Assembly (NCBI GenBank): GCA_963575745.1
Contig: CAUYUJ010014753.1
Location: forward strand, 1-64,000
Length of the DNA stretch: 64,000 bases
Source: Prorocentrum cordatum
Lineage: Eukaryota; Sar; Dinophyceae; Prorocentrales; Prorocentraceae
Reading direction: 5' to 3'
Of this stretch, positions 20,230 to 29,560 are shown one piece after another. The notes under the pieces are model-generated. The model was not told where the DNA came from and ran no database searches. It worked only from the letters and a program-made list of their open reading frames with translations. Both the position numbers and the translations under genes were made by a program. The number at the start of each line of letters is the position of its first letter. The first letter of the stretch is position 1.

Positions 20230-21262
20230 GGAGGAGGAAGAAGAGGACGAGGAGGAGGAGGACCAGTGTACACCCAAGACCTATCGACGATGTTGGAGTA
20301 CACCCTCCTTCCAAACCCTCTCTTCAGATGCTCCTACACGGAAGTTCTTCCACTGAGGGAATTGCCCCGTTGGGAGACAATCGTTAGAAAAGTTTGAAGC
20401 GAGCCAAACCACCGTTCTCGGGATTTCAACGCCTCTAGTCAACCGAAGTGTTGCGCTTTGGCGATCCTGAATCGCGCCAGAATGCTGATCTCAAGACTTC
20501 GACACCGATACTCAACGTAATTGTTGCGCTCTGGCAATCTCGACTCGCTCCAACGCGTTATCTCTGTTGCGTGAACCATGAGAGTCCGTGAATTGTTTGC
20601 AGTGCTTCCAGACGGGTCTGCGCGGCGCTAGGCCCAGAGCCACATTCTGAAAAGGAGCTGCCCTCAATCTGCGAAGTTCCTTGCCACTTTTTAAAATGAA
20701 GTGACTGCCAAGTCGAAGGACGCATTTTGAAAGCGGCCCGCCCTCAATCCGTGAAGTTCATGTAAATCCTTACAACGAGCGTGCGCAGCGCCAAGGCGAG
20801 AGCCACATTTTGGAAGCGACCCGCCCCCAATCTGCGAAGTCCCTTGCAATTGGTTAAGATGCAGTGCTTGCCAAGGCGAGAGCCGCATCTTGAAAGCGGC
20901 CCGCCCTCAATCCGTGAAACCCACGTAAATCCTTACAACGAGCGTGCGCGGCGCCGAGGCGGGAGCCACATTTTGGAAGCGACCCGCCCCCAATCTGCGA
21001 AGCTCCTCTCAATTTGGTAAGATGAAGTGCTTGCCAAGGCGAGAGCCGCATTTTGAAAGCGGCCCCCCCTCAATCCGTGAAGTCCGTCCATGTAAATCCT
21101 TACAACGAGTGTGCGCGGCGCCAAAGCGCGAACCACATGTTGGAAGCGGCCCGCCCTCTATCTGCGAAACTGTTGCTAACTCTAGAAATCCAGGGTCATT
21201 AAGGGCAAGGAGGCCCAACGCGAAACGCCCTTCCCGCCCTTCCGACTGGCCTCGGGGTGCGA
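20230..21262 (-). repeat. Composite repeat A, copy 4 (inverted)
   Basis: Read on the minus strand this has leader (ends 21262, complement of GGCCTCGGGGTGCGACAGG), 80-bp satellite units (21185-20590), body, then CTTGGGTGTACACTGGTCC and a short TCC tail near 20230. It shows the element is mobile or duplicated as a unit in either orientation. Confidence 0.85.
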
Positions 21263-21517
21263 CAGGGAGGAGTTTGTGATAAGGACATGGAATGGATGAG
21301 CCGCCGATGGGGAACGCAGGATCAGTTTTGGAAGTGTATGAGCGGCAAGCCGGAAGCGGCCGGAGGCAATGGCAATTTCCTCGACGAGTCGTTGGACGGC
21401 TACATCGGGCGGTGCACCGCGCTCGCGGTGCGAGGGGAGGATTTGCTCGCCTCCTCCTCGTCTGTTCCGGTCTATTCTGCGTTGCAGCGCAGGGCAGGGC
21501 AGTACATCACGATTTCG
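21263..21517 (+). CDS. Candidate coding exon, product unknown
   Basis: A frame with high third-position GC and a mixed protein-like composition (MEWMSRRWGTQDQF, LDESLDGYIGRCTALAVRG, AGQYITIS) ends exactly at TTCGGTACGTTG, a good GT donor at 21518. It begins where composite repeat A ends. Other frames of the same stretch are Arg/Ser-rich. No family is recognised. Confidence 0.4.
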
Positions 21518-21898
21518 GTACGTTGTTTTGCGTTACGCTGCCTGTGTTGCCGTGCTCTGCTCTGCTCTGCTTTGCTCTGCTCTTGCTGGTGCACTGGGCT
21601 GCTTCGGCTTGTTTTGTGTCGCAGAGCAGTGGTTCAATTGCAGTGATGCTTGCTTTTCGCTAGCTTGCGTAGCAGCGCGATTGAATGCAGCGCCAAGAAA
21701 AGGTAATGCTAAGCAGGTCAAAACTGTGCACTGCAAAGCAATCGGTCAAGGCAGCGCAACGAAAAGCCAGCGCAGAGCCAGCGCAATAGTGCAGCGTAAG
21801 GCGTCTCGGAACAAAGGAGGACCAAATGTACGCGATGCCATATAGCGCAGCGTGATGCAAAGCGACGTGGCGCAAAGCACAGCGAGGCAACAGTAGCA
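21518..21898. other. Intron-like or degenerate GCAAAGC-rich DNA
   Basis: CTCTGCTTTGC runs, then loosely repeated AAGCGCAAC/GCAGCG words. It could be the intron after the preceding exon. No gene is called. Confidence 0.35.
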
Positions 21899-22453
21899 AT
21901 GCGGATGGATGCAGAGCAAGGCAACGGAAAGATCAGTTCGAGGTCCGCGCGGGGAATTGGGCCCGTGCCGAGGATCAGCCCAGGGGCCAGGCCGCCAGGA
22001 GCCTACAGTCTATTTGGCCCCCTGTCGTTGAAAAGGCAGGGGGGCCCTGTTCGAACAAAGGCTACTCGAGCGATGTGCGGCTTCCATAAGAAAGACCATC
22101 GCCTTCGAGGGCCGAAAGAGTTGCCATCTCTCTTTCTCGGCGGAAGCCGGCGGAGGGCAAACTCTTGCGTTCGACCTTGCACAGAAGGCTCGGGTTGGCG
22201 TACCCGCGCCCGCATTCGCATGTGGCCAGGAGAGACACGGCGTCGCCAGGCTGGTGCCGACTGGAACACTCCGAGGGCCCAGCCTGGCAGGGACGCCGAC
22301 CCACAGCGACTGCGCAGCAGAACCAGGGCGACTGCGGGCGGGTTCTTTCTTCAGCAGCGAGCGCACGACACTGCCCGTCCTGCGGGCGTAGGGTCCCGGC
22401 CTGCGGGAGAACAACCCGTCCCGCGGGTCATGGAGGCGATGACCGGCGTTTGA
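21899..22453 (+). CDS. 184-codon ORF, unknown; paralogous to 23790-24090
   Basis: An ATG-started frame of mixed composition. Residues from about 86 on (around 22156-22300, containing RRRQAGADWNTPRA) match a segment at 23790-24090 (QAGPDWNTPRA), where MITE-1 interrupts the homologous sequence. Conservation of two copies at DNA and protein level argues for a once-functional sequence. The minus strand is open too and shows its own conserved words (NAGAGTPTRAFCA), so strand and function remain open. Confidence 0.35.
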   Translation: MRMDAEQGNGKISSRSARGIGPVPRISPGARPPGAYSLFGPLSLKRQGGPVRTKATRAMCGFHKKDHRLRGPKELPSLFLGGSRRRANSCVRPCTEGSGWRTRARIRMWPGETRRRQAGADWNTPRAQPGRDADPQRLRSRTRATAGGFFLQQRAHDTARPAGVGSRPAGEQPVPRVMEAMTGV

Positions 22454-22549
22454 GGCCTTCCCCTCCTGCGGAAGGCGCCCAGGGCACCGGCGTTTCCCGT
22501 CCTGCGGGTGAGGGGCCCCGGCCTGCGGGAGAAGAAGCCGTCCTGCGGG
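22374..22549. repeat. 54-bp direct repeat, two copies 122 bp apart
   Basis: CCCGTCCTGCGGGCGTAGGG (22374) and CCCGTCCTGCGGGTGAGGGG (22496) start two similar 54-bp blocks, each rich in CCTGCGGGAGAA. This is a tandem duplication with about 90% identity. Confidence 0.8.
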
Positions 22550-22557
22550 TATTACAG

Positions 22558-22730
22558 TCAAAAACCCCTAATAAGGACGCGCGGTAAGGACGCAAGACCC
22601 TTGGAAACCGAAGTTGGGATTTTTTTGGGGCGGCGGACGACGAAAACCCCAAGGACGCAAGAGCAAGGAAGAGCAAGGACGCAAGGGCACCCTGAGCAAA
22701 GTCGCGCGTCCTTCTTAGGGTTTTTGAATG
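22558..22730. mobile_element. Inverted-repeat element with 25-bp ends
   Basis: TCAAAAACCCCTAATAAGGA at the left end is matched by the inverted right end (TCCTTCTTAGGGTTTTTGA), about 170 bp apart. The inside has GGACGCAAG repeats. No target duplication was identified. Confidence 0.65.
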
Positions 22731-22758
22731 TAGGGGACAGCGGCCGGCGCTTGGAGCG

Positions 22759-22927
22759 TACACCTTAGGCGATGCTTAAGAAAACCCAAGTTTTCGGCCA
22801 GAGTCTCGATTATTCTTAACGTTTCAATGTAAATTCCAAGATTTGAATAGACATTCTGGGTTTTTATTCAGATTCTGAGACTATGAATTTCTTAACCCAT
22901 GATTTCTTAAGCATTTCGCAGGGTGTA
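22759..22927. mobile_element. TA-duplicating MITE (mariner-like), copy 1
   Basis: The 165-bp element (22761-22925) has ends CACCTTAGGCGATGCTTAAG and, inverted, CACCCTGCGAAATGCTTAAG, flanked by TA on both sides. The interior is AT-rich. A second copy of identical length is at 56955-57119, also between TA dinucleotides. TA duplication is typical of Tc1/mariner transposons. There is no transposase ORF. Confidence 0.9.
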
Positions 22928-24169
22928 CCCGTCCAGCGGGTCCCACAGGGACGAGGGCACCAGCCCGTGGGGCCAGGGGCGCCGCGGCAACGCCCCCGGA
23001 GGCCCGGCCGCAGCACGCGAGGCGCAGCCACCCCTCGCGCACGCGCGCTCCCAGGACAAGCCGAGCAGCCAATCGTCAGGAGAGGAAAAAACACACAGAC
23101 ACAATTAATCGTCGATTCCCAGGAAAATATGGGAAAATATGGGAAGTGGGGGGGAAGACAAAAACCCAGAAAATATGGGAAAATATGGGGAATTGTTTTA
23201 TTTGTGTGTATTTATTTGTGTGTCCTGGGGCGCCTTCAAATCGAGAGAGCCACGAGAAGGATCGGGGGTGGACAGACCTTCTACCTAGTGAATTGTCCTG
23301 TTTCGGCTCTCGAGAGGGCGCCGCGGCCGTCATTTTCCAGTCTCGCCCGCCAGGTTTGGGCCCGAGGTCGTTTTTTCACTAAGCCACGTTTTACTGAAGG
23401 CAGGTCTGTCCATCCCCGGAAGGAGGCGAATGTGGCATCCCCACGCCGAGCTCCGCCAGCCGCGCGCGGTCACCGGCCGTGAGCGGAAGCGGACGCCACA
23501 GCCCGCCGCGCCGCGAAGGCACGGCCAGGCGGCGAGACGACCCACGAGGCCAATGAGTAGGGGGCCACATGCGAACCCTACCCCCTGCCCCCCACGATTT
23601 CTGGGGGGGGGGGAGTTCGCTTCGTTCGGGAGCTCCCGAGCGAAGTGAGCCCCACCCTCCCCCTCAGAAGTCGTGGGGGGTAGGGGTAGGGTTCGCATGT
23701 GGCCCCCTAGTGAGGCCGAGAGGCGAAGAGACCACGCGGGTTCCTCGCCCGAGGTTTCCCTGCCCCCCCCCCGAACCGATACGCGACTTGGGGGCGATGG
23801 CGTTCTCTGCGTGGGATCCTGCGCAGAAGGCGCGGGTCGGCGTCCCCGCGCCCGCGTTGGGCAGGAGAGATTCAGGAGGGGAAAAAACACACAGACACAA
23901 TTAATCGGCGATTCCCAGAAAATATAGGAAAATATTGGAAATGGTGGGGAAGACAAAAATCCAGAAAATATTAGAAAATATGGGGAATAGTTTTATTTGT
24001 GTGTATTTATTTGTGTGTTCTGGGGCCCCTTCAACATGGCGCAGCCAGGCTGGTCCCGATTGGAACACTCCACGGGCCTTCCGCGCCAAGGAGAACGAGA
24101 CGGGCGGCACCGAGCCGACAGGCATGACGAGAGCGAGGGCACGTCTCGGACACAGTGCTTTACGGAAGC
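22928..24169 (+). CDS. Exon-like islands between four transposons
   Basis: Short GC-rich unique segments remain when the elements are taken out: 22928-23075, 23244-23262, 23419-23557, 23710-23871 and 24034-24169. In one plus frame they stay open (for example RDEGTSPWGQGRRGN, RRMWHPHAELRQPRAV, DTRLGGDGVLCVG, TWRSQAGPDWNTPRAF), and deleting each element with one target copy usually keeps that frame. However, the stretch 23419-23557 is also convincing in a second plus frame and on the minus strand, so the frame is not proven. No product is recognised. Confidence 0.3.
23071..23243 (+). mobile_element. MITE-1 copy with 5-bp target duplication AATCG
   Basis: Element 23076-23238 (163 bp), TCAGGAGAGGAAAAAACAC to GGCGCCTTCA, between perfect AATCG copies (23071-23075 and 23239-23243). 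Confidence 0.92.
23263..23418. mobile_element. Inverted-repeat element, family G, copy 1
   Basis: Ends CGGGGGTGGACAGACC and GGTCTGTCCATCCCCG are inverted. GAAGGA occurs on both sides (possible 6-bp duplication). A closely related copy lies at 27582-27751. The inside contains TCTCGAGAGGGCGCCG in both. Confidence 0.8.
23558..23709. mobile_element. Fold-back element with TA target duplication
   Basis: Arms of about 40 bp are near-perfect inverted copies (GGGGGCCACATGCGAACCCT at 23560 and its complement ending at 23707), with a second small hairpin (GGGAGCTCCC) in the loop. TA flanks both ends. Confidence 0.8.
23872..24033 (+). mobile_element. MITE-1 copy inside a duplicated sequence
   Basis: It has the typical ends. 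The surrounding DNA is paralogous to 22157-22300, which lacks the element at the matching point (GGAGAGACACGGCGTCGCC), so this is a filled site with an empty-site relative in the same window. Flanking bases are diverged and a perfect duplication is not seen. Confidence 0.85.
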
Positions 24170-24330
24170 TCAGGAGGGAGCAAAAACACAGAGACAAGGA
24201 ATCGTCGATTCCCAGGACGCTGTTGGAAAACATGCGGAGTGGCGGGAGAAAGCCGAGCATCCAACCAAACAGCTAGGAAAACATCGGGACTTAACTCGTG
24301 CCTATTTATTTGTGTGTCCCAGGGCCCTTG
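24170..24330 (+). mobile_element. Diverged MITE-1 copy
   Basis: TCAGGAGGGAGCAAAAACAC to CCCAGGGCCCTTG. The interior has lost most of the ATATGGG words, so this is an older copy. No flanking duplication was seen. Confidence 0.75.
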
Positions 24331-24711
24331 TAGCAGCGCCCACTGCATGCGAGCGTGCCCAGCCACTCTCGCTGCGGTTCGGCGCCGACTCCTCCGCGAG
24401 CCACGCTGCCGCGGCCACGTCGCCTCGGGACCTGCGCCGCGGCGTGCCCGAGCGCGGCGCGCCCGCTCCAGCCGGACAGCGCCGCAACTCCCACGCCATC
24501 CTCCTCGTCCTCCTCCTCCTCCTCCTCCTCCTCCTCCTCCTCCTCCTCCTCCTCCTCCCCAGTGCCGCGGCCCTTGGAATTCAAATGCCACTGCACCTGC
24601 TGTCAGGAGCGCCAGCGCATCGCTATACAAAGTGCTGCCGAAAGGCGCTGTGTGAACTCCGCACGCTTCTTTCAAAGCGCATGCCCCGCACAAGATCCCC
24701 TGTTCACCTGA
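24331..24711 (+). CDS. Candidate coding fragment split by a TCC array
   Basis: A GC3-rich frame (ERAQPLSLRFGADSSASH, RRGVPERGAPAPAGQRRN) runs into a (TCC)n array at 24498-24558. After the array, which ends CCCCAG, a different frame is protein-like and cysteine-rich (PLEFKCHCTCCQERQR) to a stop at 24711. The array may be the pyrimidine tract of an intron. Function unknown. Confidence 0.28.
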
Positions 24712-25455
24712 GCATGCGCAGCTTCACATCGCCGCCACGAGTGTGCGGTAGCACTTTCTGAGCAAATGTGATGACGCATTGGCTGTTCGCACCGCTGCTG
24801 GTGAATCAGACAAAGGGCCTTATCTGAGCCCAGCACCAGCGTTTCCGATGAATGCCTCAAGCAGAAATGCCGCGACACCGCCCATGACAGAGCAAGATCG
24901 CGACGCTCAGCGCGCGACGCCCACAGAGCCAAGTCGCGCGGCTGTGAGACAGACGCCCAGATTCTGGGCCGCTGGTGTGCTGCTTCCTCCGCTCCCCGCA
25001 CGACTCTCGACGCGCCCGCGGGTTCCGCATCTGACAGCTTGGCCATGCCGCGGACCGCAGCAGCGAGCAACTGCGGGCGCGATCACCTCCTGCCGGCGCC
25101 GCGAACCTGACCAGCCTCGATCTTATCCCTATCCTTCAGATGGGCGAGCAAAAAGCGAGGACAATCTTAGGGATAGGCCCTCAGAAACTGAGGGGATCCT
25201 TAAGATCGGTATCGAGGTGAGGTGATGTCAAACATAAGGATAGGGATATGTTCCAAACTGGTAAGAACCTGCGACAAGAGCCAGGGCTGCCATGCCCCCT
25301 CCGCGCGGACTCGTCGTTTGCCGTCCGCCCCTGGGCAGAGTCCGAAGCCGGGGTGCCGCCAGCAGCGCCTGGGTCTGCTCAGAGGCCCCCGCGGCCACAT
25401 CGAGGTCCGCTGCCCGCGCTGGGGCTGCCTCTGCTCGGGCTCGCACGGCTGCAGG
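24712..25455. other. Unique DNA; inverted repeat near 25121-25250
   Basis: Weak plus ORF 24779-25225 and others; none recognised. TATCCCTATCCTT at about 25125 and its complement at about 25237 may be the ends of another small element of about 130 bp. Confidence 0.35.
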
Positions 25456-25646
25456 AATCTAACCCTCAGTCGGGCCTGTCCATTTACAGTAGGAATCTTC
25501 AAAAATAGTCAAAAAATTAGTCGGGGACTTTTTTATACAAAAATATGTGTGAACATTTGGAGTATGTTTGGATTGTTTTTTGTACTATGTTTTATGGTTC
25601 GTCCAAAATCCACTTGTAGGGAGACATGCCCGACCTAAATCTAAGC
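25456..25646. mobile_element. MULE-like MITE, copy 2, 9-bp target duplication
   Basis: Element 25465-25637 starts CTCAGTCGGGCCTGTCC and ends GACATGCCCGACCTA. Flanks AATCTAACC and AATCTAAGC differ at one of nine positions. Same family as 11807 and 39875. Confidence 0.85.
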
Positions 25647-26330
25647 AGGAATTCACGCGTGCACCCAGCCAGCGGTTCCCAGATGAGTTGAGCCTCGCAA
25701 GGGGCGACGCCGAAAAAGTCCCTTGCGTTAGCAGCTTGGGCGGAAACTAAGCTGGCGCATGATGCTGTCGCCGGCGGTCCAGGCGGCTCGACAGCCGCCA
25801 CCTGGTAGACAATGCTGGCCAAGACTGGTGAAGCTGCAGACTGCGCCTCTGGGCGTCCGGCCGGAGTTCGCGCGGCCAGCGGTGACGGTGCAAACGCCAG
25901 ACCAGCGGCGCGCGCACGATTGGCACCAGTGAAATTCAGCAACGGGCTTGAGCCCAGCAGGTCGCGGAAGCACAGCGCAAACGACACAAGCGGCCGTGGA
26001 TCGAGGCATTTACGGGCAGACGGCGCTGCAGCAATCGGCAATCTAGGCCCTGCGCCCGGCGCGCGCAGACGGTTCGGGGGAAGGGGGTCAAAGGGAAGGG
26101 GTTTCTCTTCGCCTCAATTGCGGCGTTGCCGAACTTCGCTTCGGTTTCGCTCTGGCTCGCTCGCTTGAGGAGGAGGGCCCGAATCAAGGGGGGGCGGCGG
26201 CGGGCCCAGGGAAAGGGGATTCAAACGCGACGGCGACGACGAAAAGGACGACGACAAGGACGTCGACAAGGACGCCGACGACGACGATGACCCCAGCAGA
26301 ACAGCGTCTTCCTCTCGCCGTTGGGATCGG
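25647..26330. other. Unique GC-rich stretch with weak ORFs
   Basis: A minus ORF (25592-26041) has mixed composition (ASIVYQVAAVEPPGPP, DFFGVAPCEAQLIWEPL) and might be an exon, but a plus ORF overlaps it and neither is recognisable. Confidence 0.25.
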
Positions 26331-26379
26331 CTAATGTTTGTCTACATATATAGAGATTGGAGGTGGATATGAGAATGAC

Positions 26380-26730
26380 ATGTCTACATAATGCATACGT
26401 TTGTATGTCTAGCGGTGCATGGTATACACATATACATGTACACATACATACGTACATCCATACATACACACATGCACATTATACCTACACGTATGCATAC
26501 ACACTTACATTTATATATACATATGTATGTGCATATGCATGGATTGTATGTTTACATGTACACATGCAGTTACATGGACGCGTCTACCTTTACACATACA
26601 TATACATTCACTTGTACACGTTACGCATATATGCAGGCACGTATAATAGACGTATACAAACACAAGTATATATACATTTGTACATACATATGCGTACACC
26701 TATACACATATATACACGTATAACTACGAA
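26380..26730. repeat. CATA/TATG microsatellite
   Basis: Imperfect (CATA)n with ACACAT interruptions. Tyr/Thr/His ORFs are artefacts. A similar array lies at 28862-28912. Confidence 0.95.
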
Positions 26731-26809
26731 ATTATGATCGATCCATGAACGGAGGTAGTGGTTCATAGAAAGATTGGAGAGAGCACCCACGCAGCTCAGA
26801 AAAGGGACG

Positions 26810-27180
26810 CCCCAGCTTTCAGCACCCCCCCCCTCCCCTGGAAGGGGGGGGGGCGTCCCCCCCCCCCCCATTGGGTCGGCATTTTGTAGCTGGGGGGGGC
26901 CCGGCTGAAAAGGGGGCGGGGCTTGGAAGTTACCCCCCCTCGTTCCGGGGCGCGGGGCAAGCGTGTGCCCCCTTTTCAAAGAGGGCAGGGGTGGGCTTCC
27001 GAAGCCTCCCCCCCTCCTGTCCTGATTTTATAGTTGGGCGGTCCTGGCCGAAGAAAGGGTTGGAGGCCACCCCCACTTCTGTCAGGGCCCAGGGGCAAGC
27101 CCGGGCTCTGTTTTCCAAATCCCGGGCTCTGTCAAATGGGGGTGATACCTCCGAAGCTATCCCCCCCCTTTCCCCTCCGT
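26810..27180. repeat. G/C-run-rich tandem block
   Basis: Two diverged units of about 170 bp share a TTTTGTAGCTGGG or TTTTATAGTTGGG word, GGGGCAAGCGTGTG-type words and long G and C runs. Confidence 0.55.
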
Positions 27181-27462
27181 GTCTTGGTACTTCCAGCTGG
27201 AGGGCCCTGGGGGGGTCTCGAAGCTAGCTGTCCCCTTTTCTCTGGTATTCGGCGCCAGTTTGGTTTTCGGCGCCCTTTTGGTTTTCAGTTTCATATTGGT
27301 TTTTGGCGCTGTGTTGTTTTTTTTCGGCGCCCTCTTGTCTTCAGCTCCCTTTTGGTTTTGGCGCTTAGTTAGTTTGCGGCGCTCCTTCGGTTGTCGACGC
27401 CCGTTGGTGTTTTTTGGTGCTGTTTTTTGGTGCTCGACCTTTTTTTTGGTGCTCGACCTGTG

Positions 27463-27539
27463 TGCCCGCGAAGGGGCGGCCGCTTAGGGCACAGGCGGGC
27501 ACCCGCCCGTGCCCTGAGCGGCCGCCCCTTTCGCGGGCA
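27463..27539. repeat. Long hairpin inside the minisatellite
   Basis: Arms of about 36 bp (TGCCCGCGAAGGGGCGGCCG and its complement) with a loop of only a few bases. It has no relation to the minisatellite unit. Confidence 0.9.
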
Positions 27540-27581
27540 TGGAGGCTTGACCTTGACATCTGTGGTTTTCGGCGCCACTTT

Positions 27582-27751
27582 CGGGGGTGGACAGACCCCC
27601 CAACAGTGACAGGTCGATTAGTGATTTGTTCGTTTTCGGTTCTCGAGAGGGCGCCGTGGCCGTTATTTTCCAGGCTTGCGCCCGCCAGGTTTGGGCCTCA
27701 GGTCGTTTTCACTAAACCACGTTTTACTAAAGGGGGGTCTGTCCATCCCCG
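27582..27751. mobile_element. Inverted-repeat element, family G, copy 2
   Basis: CGGGGGTGGACAGACCCCCC to GGGGGGTCTGTCCATCCCCG, inverted ends of about 20 bp, inserted in the 18-bp minisatellite. Homologous throughout to 23263-23418. Confidence 0.85.
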
Positions 27752-28549
27752 ACATTTATGGTTGTCGGCGCTCTTTGGTTTTCGGCGCCCCTTTGGTTTT
27801 CGGCGCCCGTTCTCCCTGGTGTTCAGTGCCCTTTTGGTTTCCAGCGCCCGTTTGGTTGTCGGCGCTCTGCGGTTTTCGGCGATTTCTTGGTGTTCGTCGC
27901 CCATTGGGTTTTGGGCGCTCTTTTGGTTTTCGGTGCCCTTTTGGTTTTCTGCGCCCTTCTGGTTTTCCGTTCGCGTTTGGTTTTGGGCGCTTTCTTGGTT
28001 TTCGGCGTTCCTTTAGTTTTCGGCGCTCCTTTGGTTGTCGGCTCCCCTTTGGTTTTCGGTGCCCCTGTGGCTGCCGGCGCCCCTTTGGTTTTCGGCGCCC
28101 GTTGGTTTTCGAAGTCCCTTTTGGTTTTCGGCGCCATTTTGGTGTACGGTGATCCTTTGGTTTTCGGCGCATTTGTTTTGGCTTTCGGTGCCCATTTGGT
28201 GTTCGGCGCTCTTTTGGTTTTCGCTGTCCTTTTGGTTTTCGGCGCCTCCTCGTTGGTTTTCGGCGCCCTTGTTGTTTTTCGATGCCTCTTCGGTTTTCGG
28301 TGTTCCTTTGGTTCTGGCGACTTCTTGTTTTCGGCGCCCCTTTGGCCTTTGGCTTTCGGCACCCTTTTGGTTGCTGGCTCCCCTTTGGTTTTCGGCGCCC
28401 GTGTGGTTGTCGGCGCCCTTTCAGTTTTCGGCGCTCTTTGTTCGGCGATCCTTGGGTTTTCGTCTCTCCTTTAGTTTTCGGAGCTTTCTAGATTTTCGGC
28501 GCCCCTTCGGTTTTTGTTCGGTGCCTTGCTGGTTTGTTGGTATGTTAGG

Positions 28550-29560
28550 CGCCCAGAGAAAAGGGGGGAGGGAAGGGGCCGCTGGCAGGGGGTGTCCAAA
28601 GAGCGGAGGGGGGGGGAAGCTCGCCCCCCCCCCCCCCTTGTCGGAAAGGGGGAGGGGGGGGGCTTCGGGAGCGCGGAAGGGGGGGATGGGGGGGGGGCGC
28701 AGCGTCCGCAGGGTGGAAGACAAAGGGGGGAGGGGGGAGGAGGGCTTCCAGCCAGGGGGGCAGCTCAAGGGGGGGGGGGCAGCTGAGCCCGGCTGAGGGG
28801 GGACCCCCCCTTTGCTCGGTCGCTTCGTGGCCGCTCTTTCGCAGATCGGCATCTGCGTGGGATGCACACGTACATACACACATATATATACACACATATG
28901 TACACACGCAAGACTGCATTGGCGCTTCGCGCCATTCACCTTGGTCTTGAGGCTTTGCCTGTGCTGGTCGTTCGCGCCATCCCTAGTCGCCTTGGAAACT
29001 TGGCCCCCTCCCCTGCTGTGGTTCGCGGTAGTCTTCGAGCGTTCGGGCGGTCCGTGCCCCTGCCTGGGCCTCGGGGGCTCCCGACAGGCGCCAGGTGGAG
29101 GGCGAAGGATAGGAGGGAGGGAATCTCGGGGGGTCGAGGAGAGGGATGCGGAGGAGAATCTCGAGGAGAGGGCGGTGGATGGGGAGAGGTGATGGAGAGG
29201 AGGAGGGCGGAGGATAGGAGGGAGGGAATCTCGAGGGGAGGGAGGCGGATGTGGGGGAGAAGGAGTGGTGGAGCGGCAGAATGAGGAGGAGGAGGAGGAG
29301 GAGGAGCAACAGGAGGGAAAGAGGCGGCGCCGTCGGGGGACGCGAAGGAATGCCAAGCAGACCCACGCAATGTCAAGCAATGCCGCAAAGCACAACGCAA
29401 TGCCAAGCCGAGGATGTCATGTTGCAGCGGGTCGCAACGGGGCACGCGAAAATCAGTCATTCTTGGGGAACGCACCGAATCCCGGGTTCGCAACAGATTT
29501 CCTGGAAATGTGGTTGCGAACCCGAGATTCGGGTCAATTATGTGGAAAACGCCGCGTGGG
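28550..29560. other. G-run-rich DNA, GGA-rich repeats and unique spacer
   Basis: G/C homopolymer-rich segment (28550-28800), a CATA run (28862-28912), a spacer, then GGATAGGAGGGAGGGAATCTCGA repeats (29105-29260). A hairpin lies at 29476-29532 (arms CGAATCCCGGGTTCGCAAC). No gene is recognised. Confidence 0.45.

Larger units (their letters stand above)
27236..28515. repeat. 18-bp minisatellite TTTTGGTTTTCGGCGCCC
   Basis: More than fifty degenerate units, often 18-24 bp, with variants such as TTGGTTGTCGGCGCC. Because the unit length is usually a multiple of three and lacks stops, both strands show long ORFs (Phe/Arg/Pro on plus, Ala-Pro-Lys-Thr-Lys on minus). I do not call them genes. Family G element 27582-27751 is inserted near the left part. 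Confidence 0.9.

Noticed and set aside
19795-20397. 200-codon plus ORF with Asp-rich and Ser/Pro-rich parts
   Set aside because: Its last third is the body of composite repeat A and the rest is equally open in other frames.
22558-22730. CCCTAA/TTAGGG-like words suggesting an internal telomere tract
   Set aside because: Only single words at the ends of an inverted-repeat element; no tandem telomere array.
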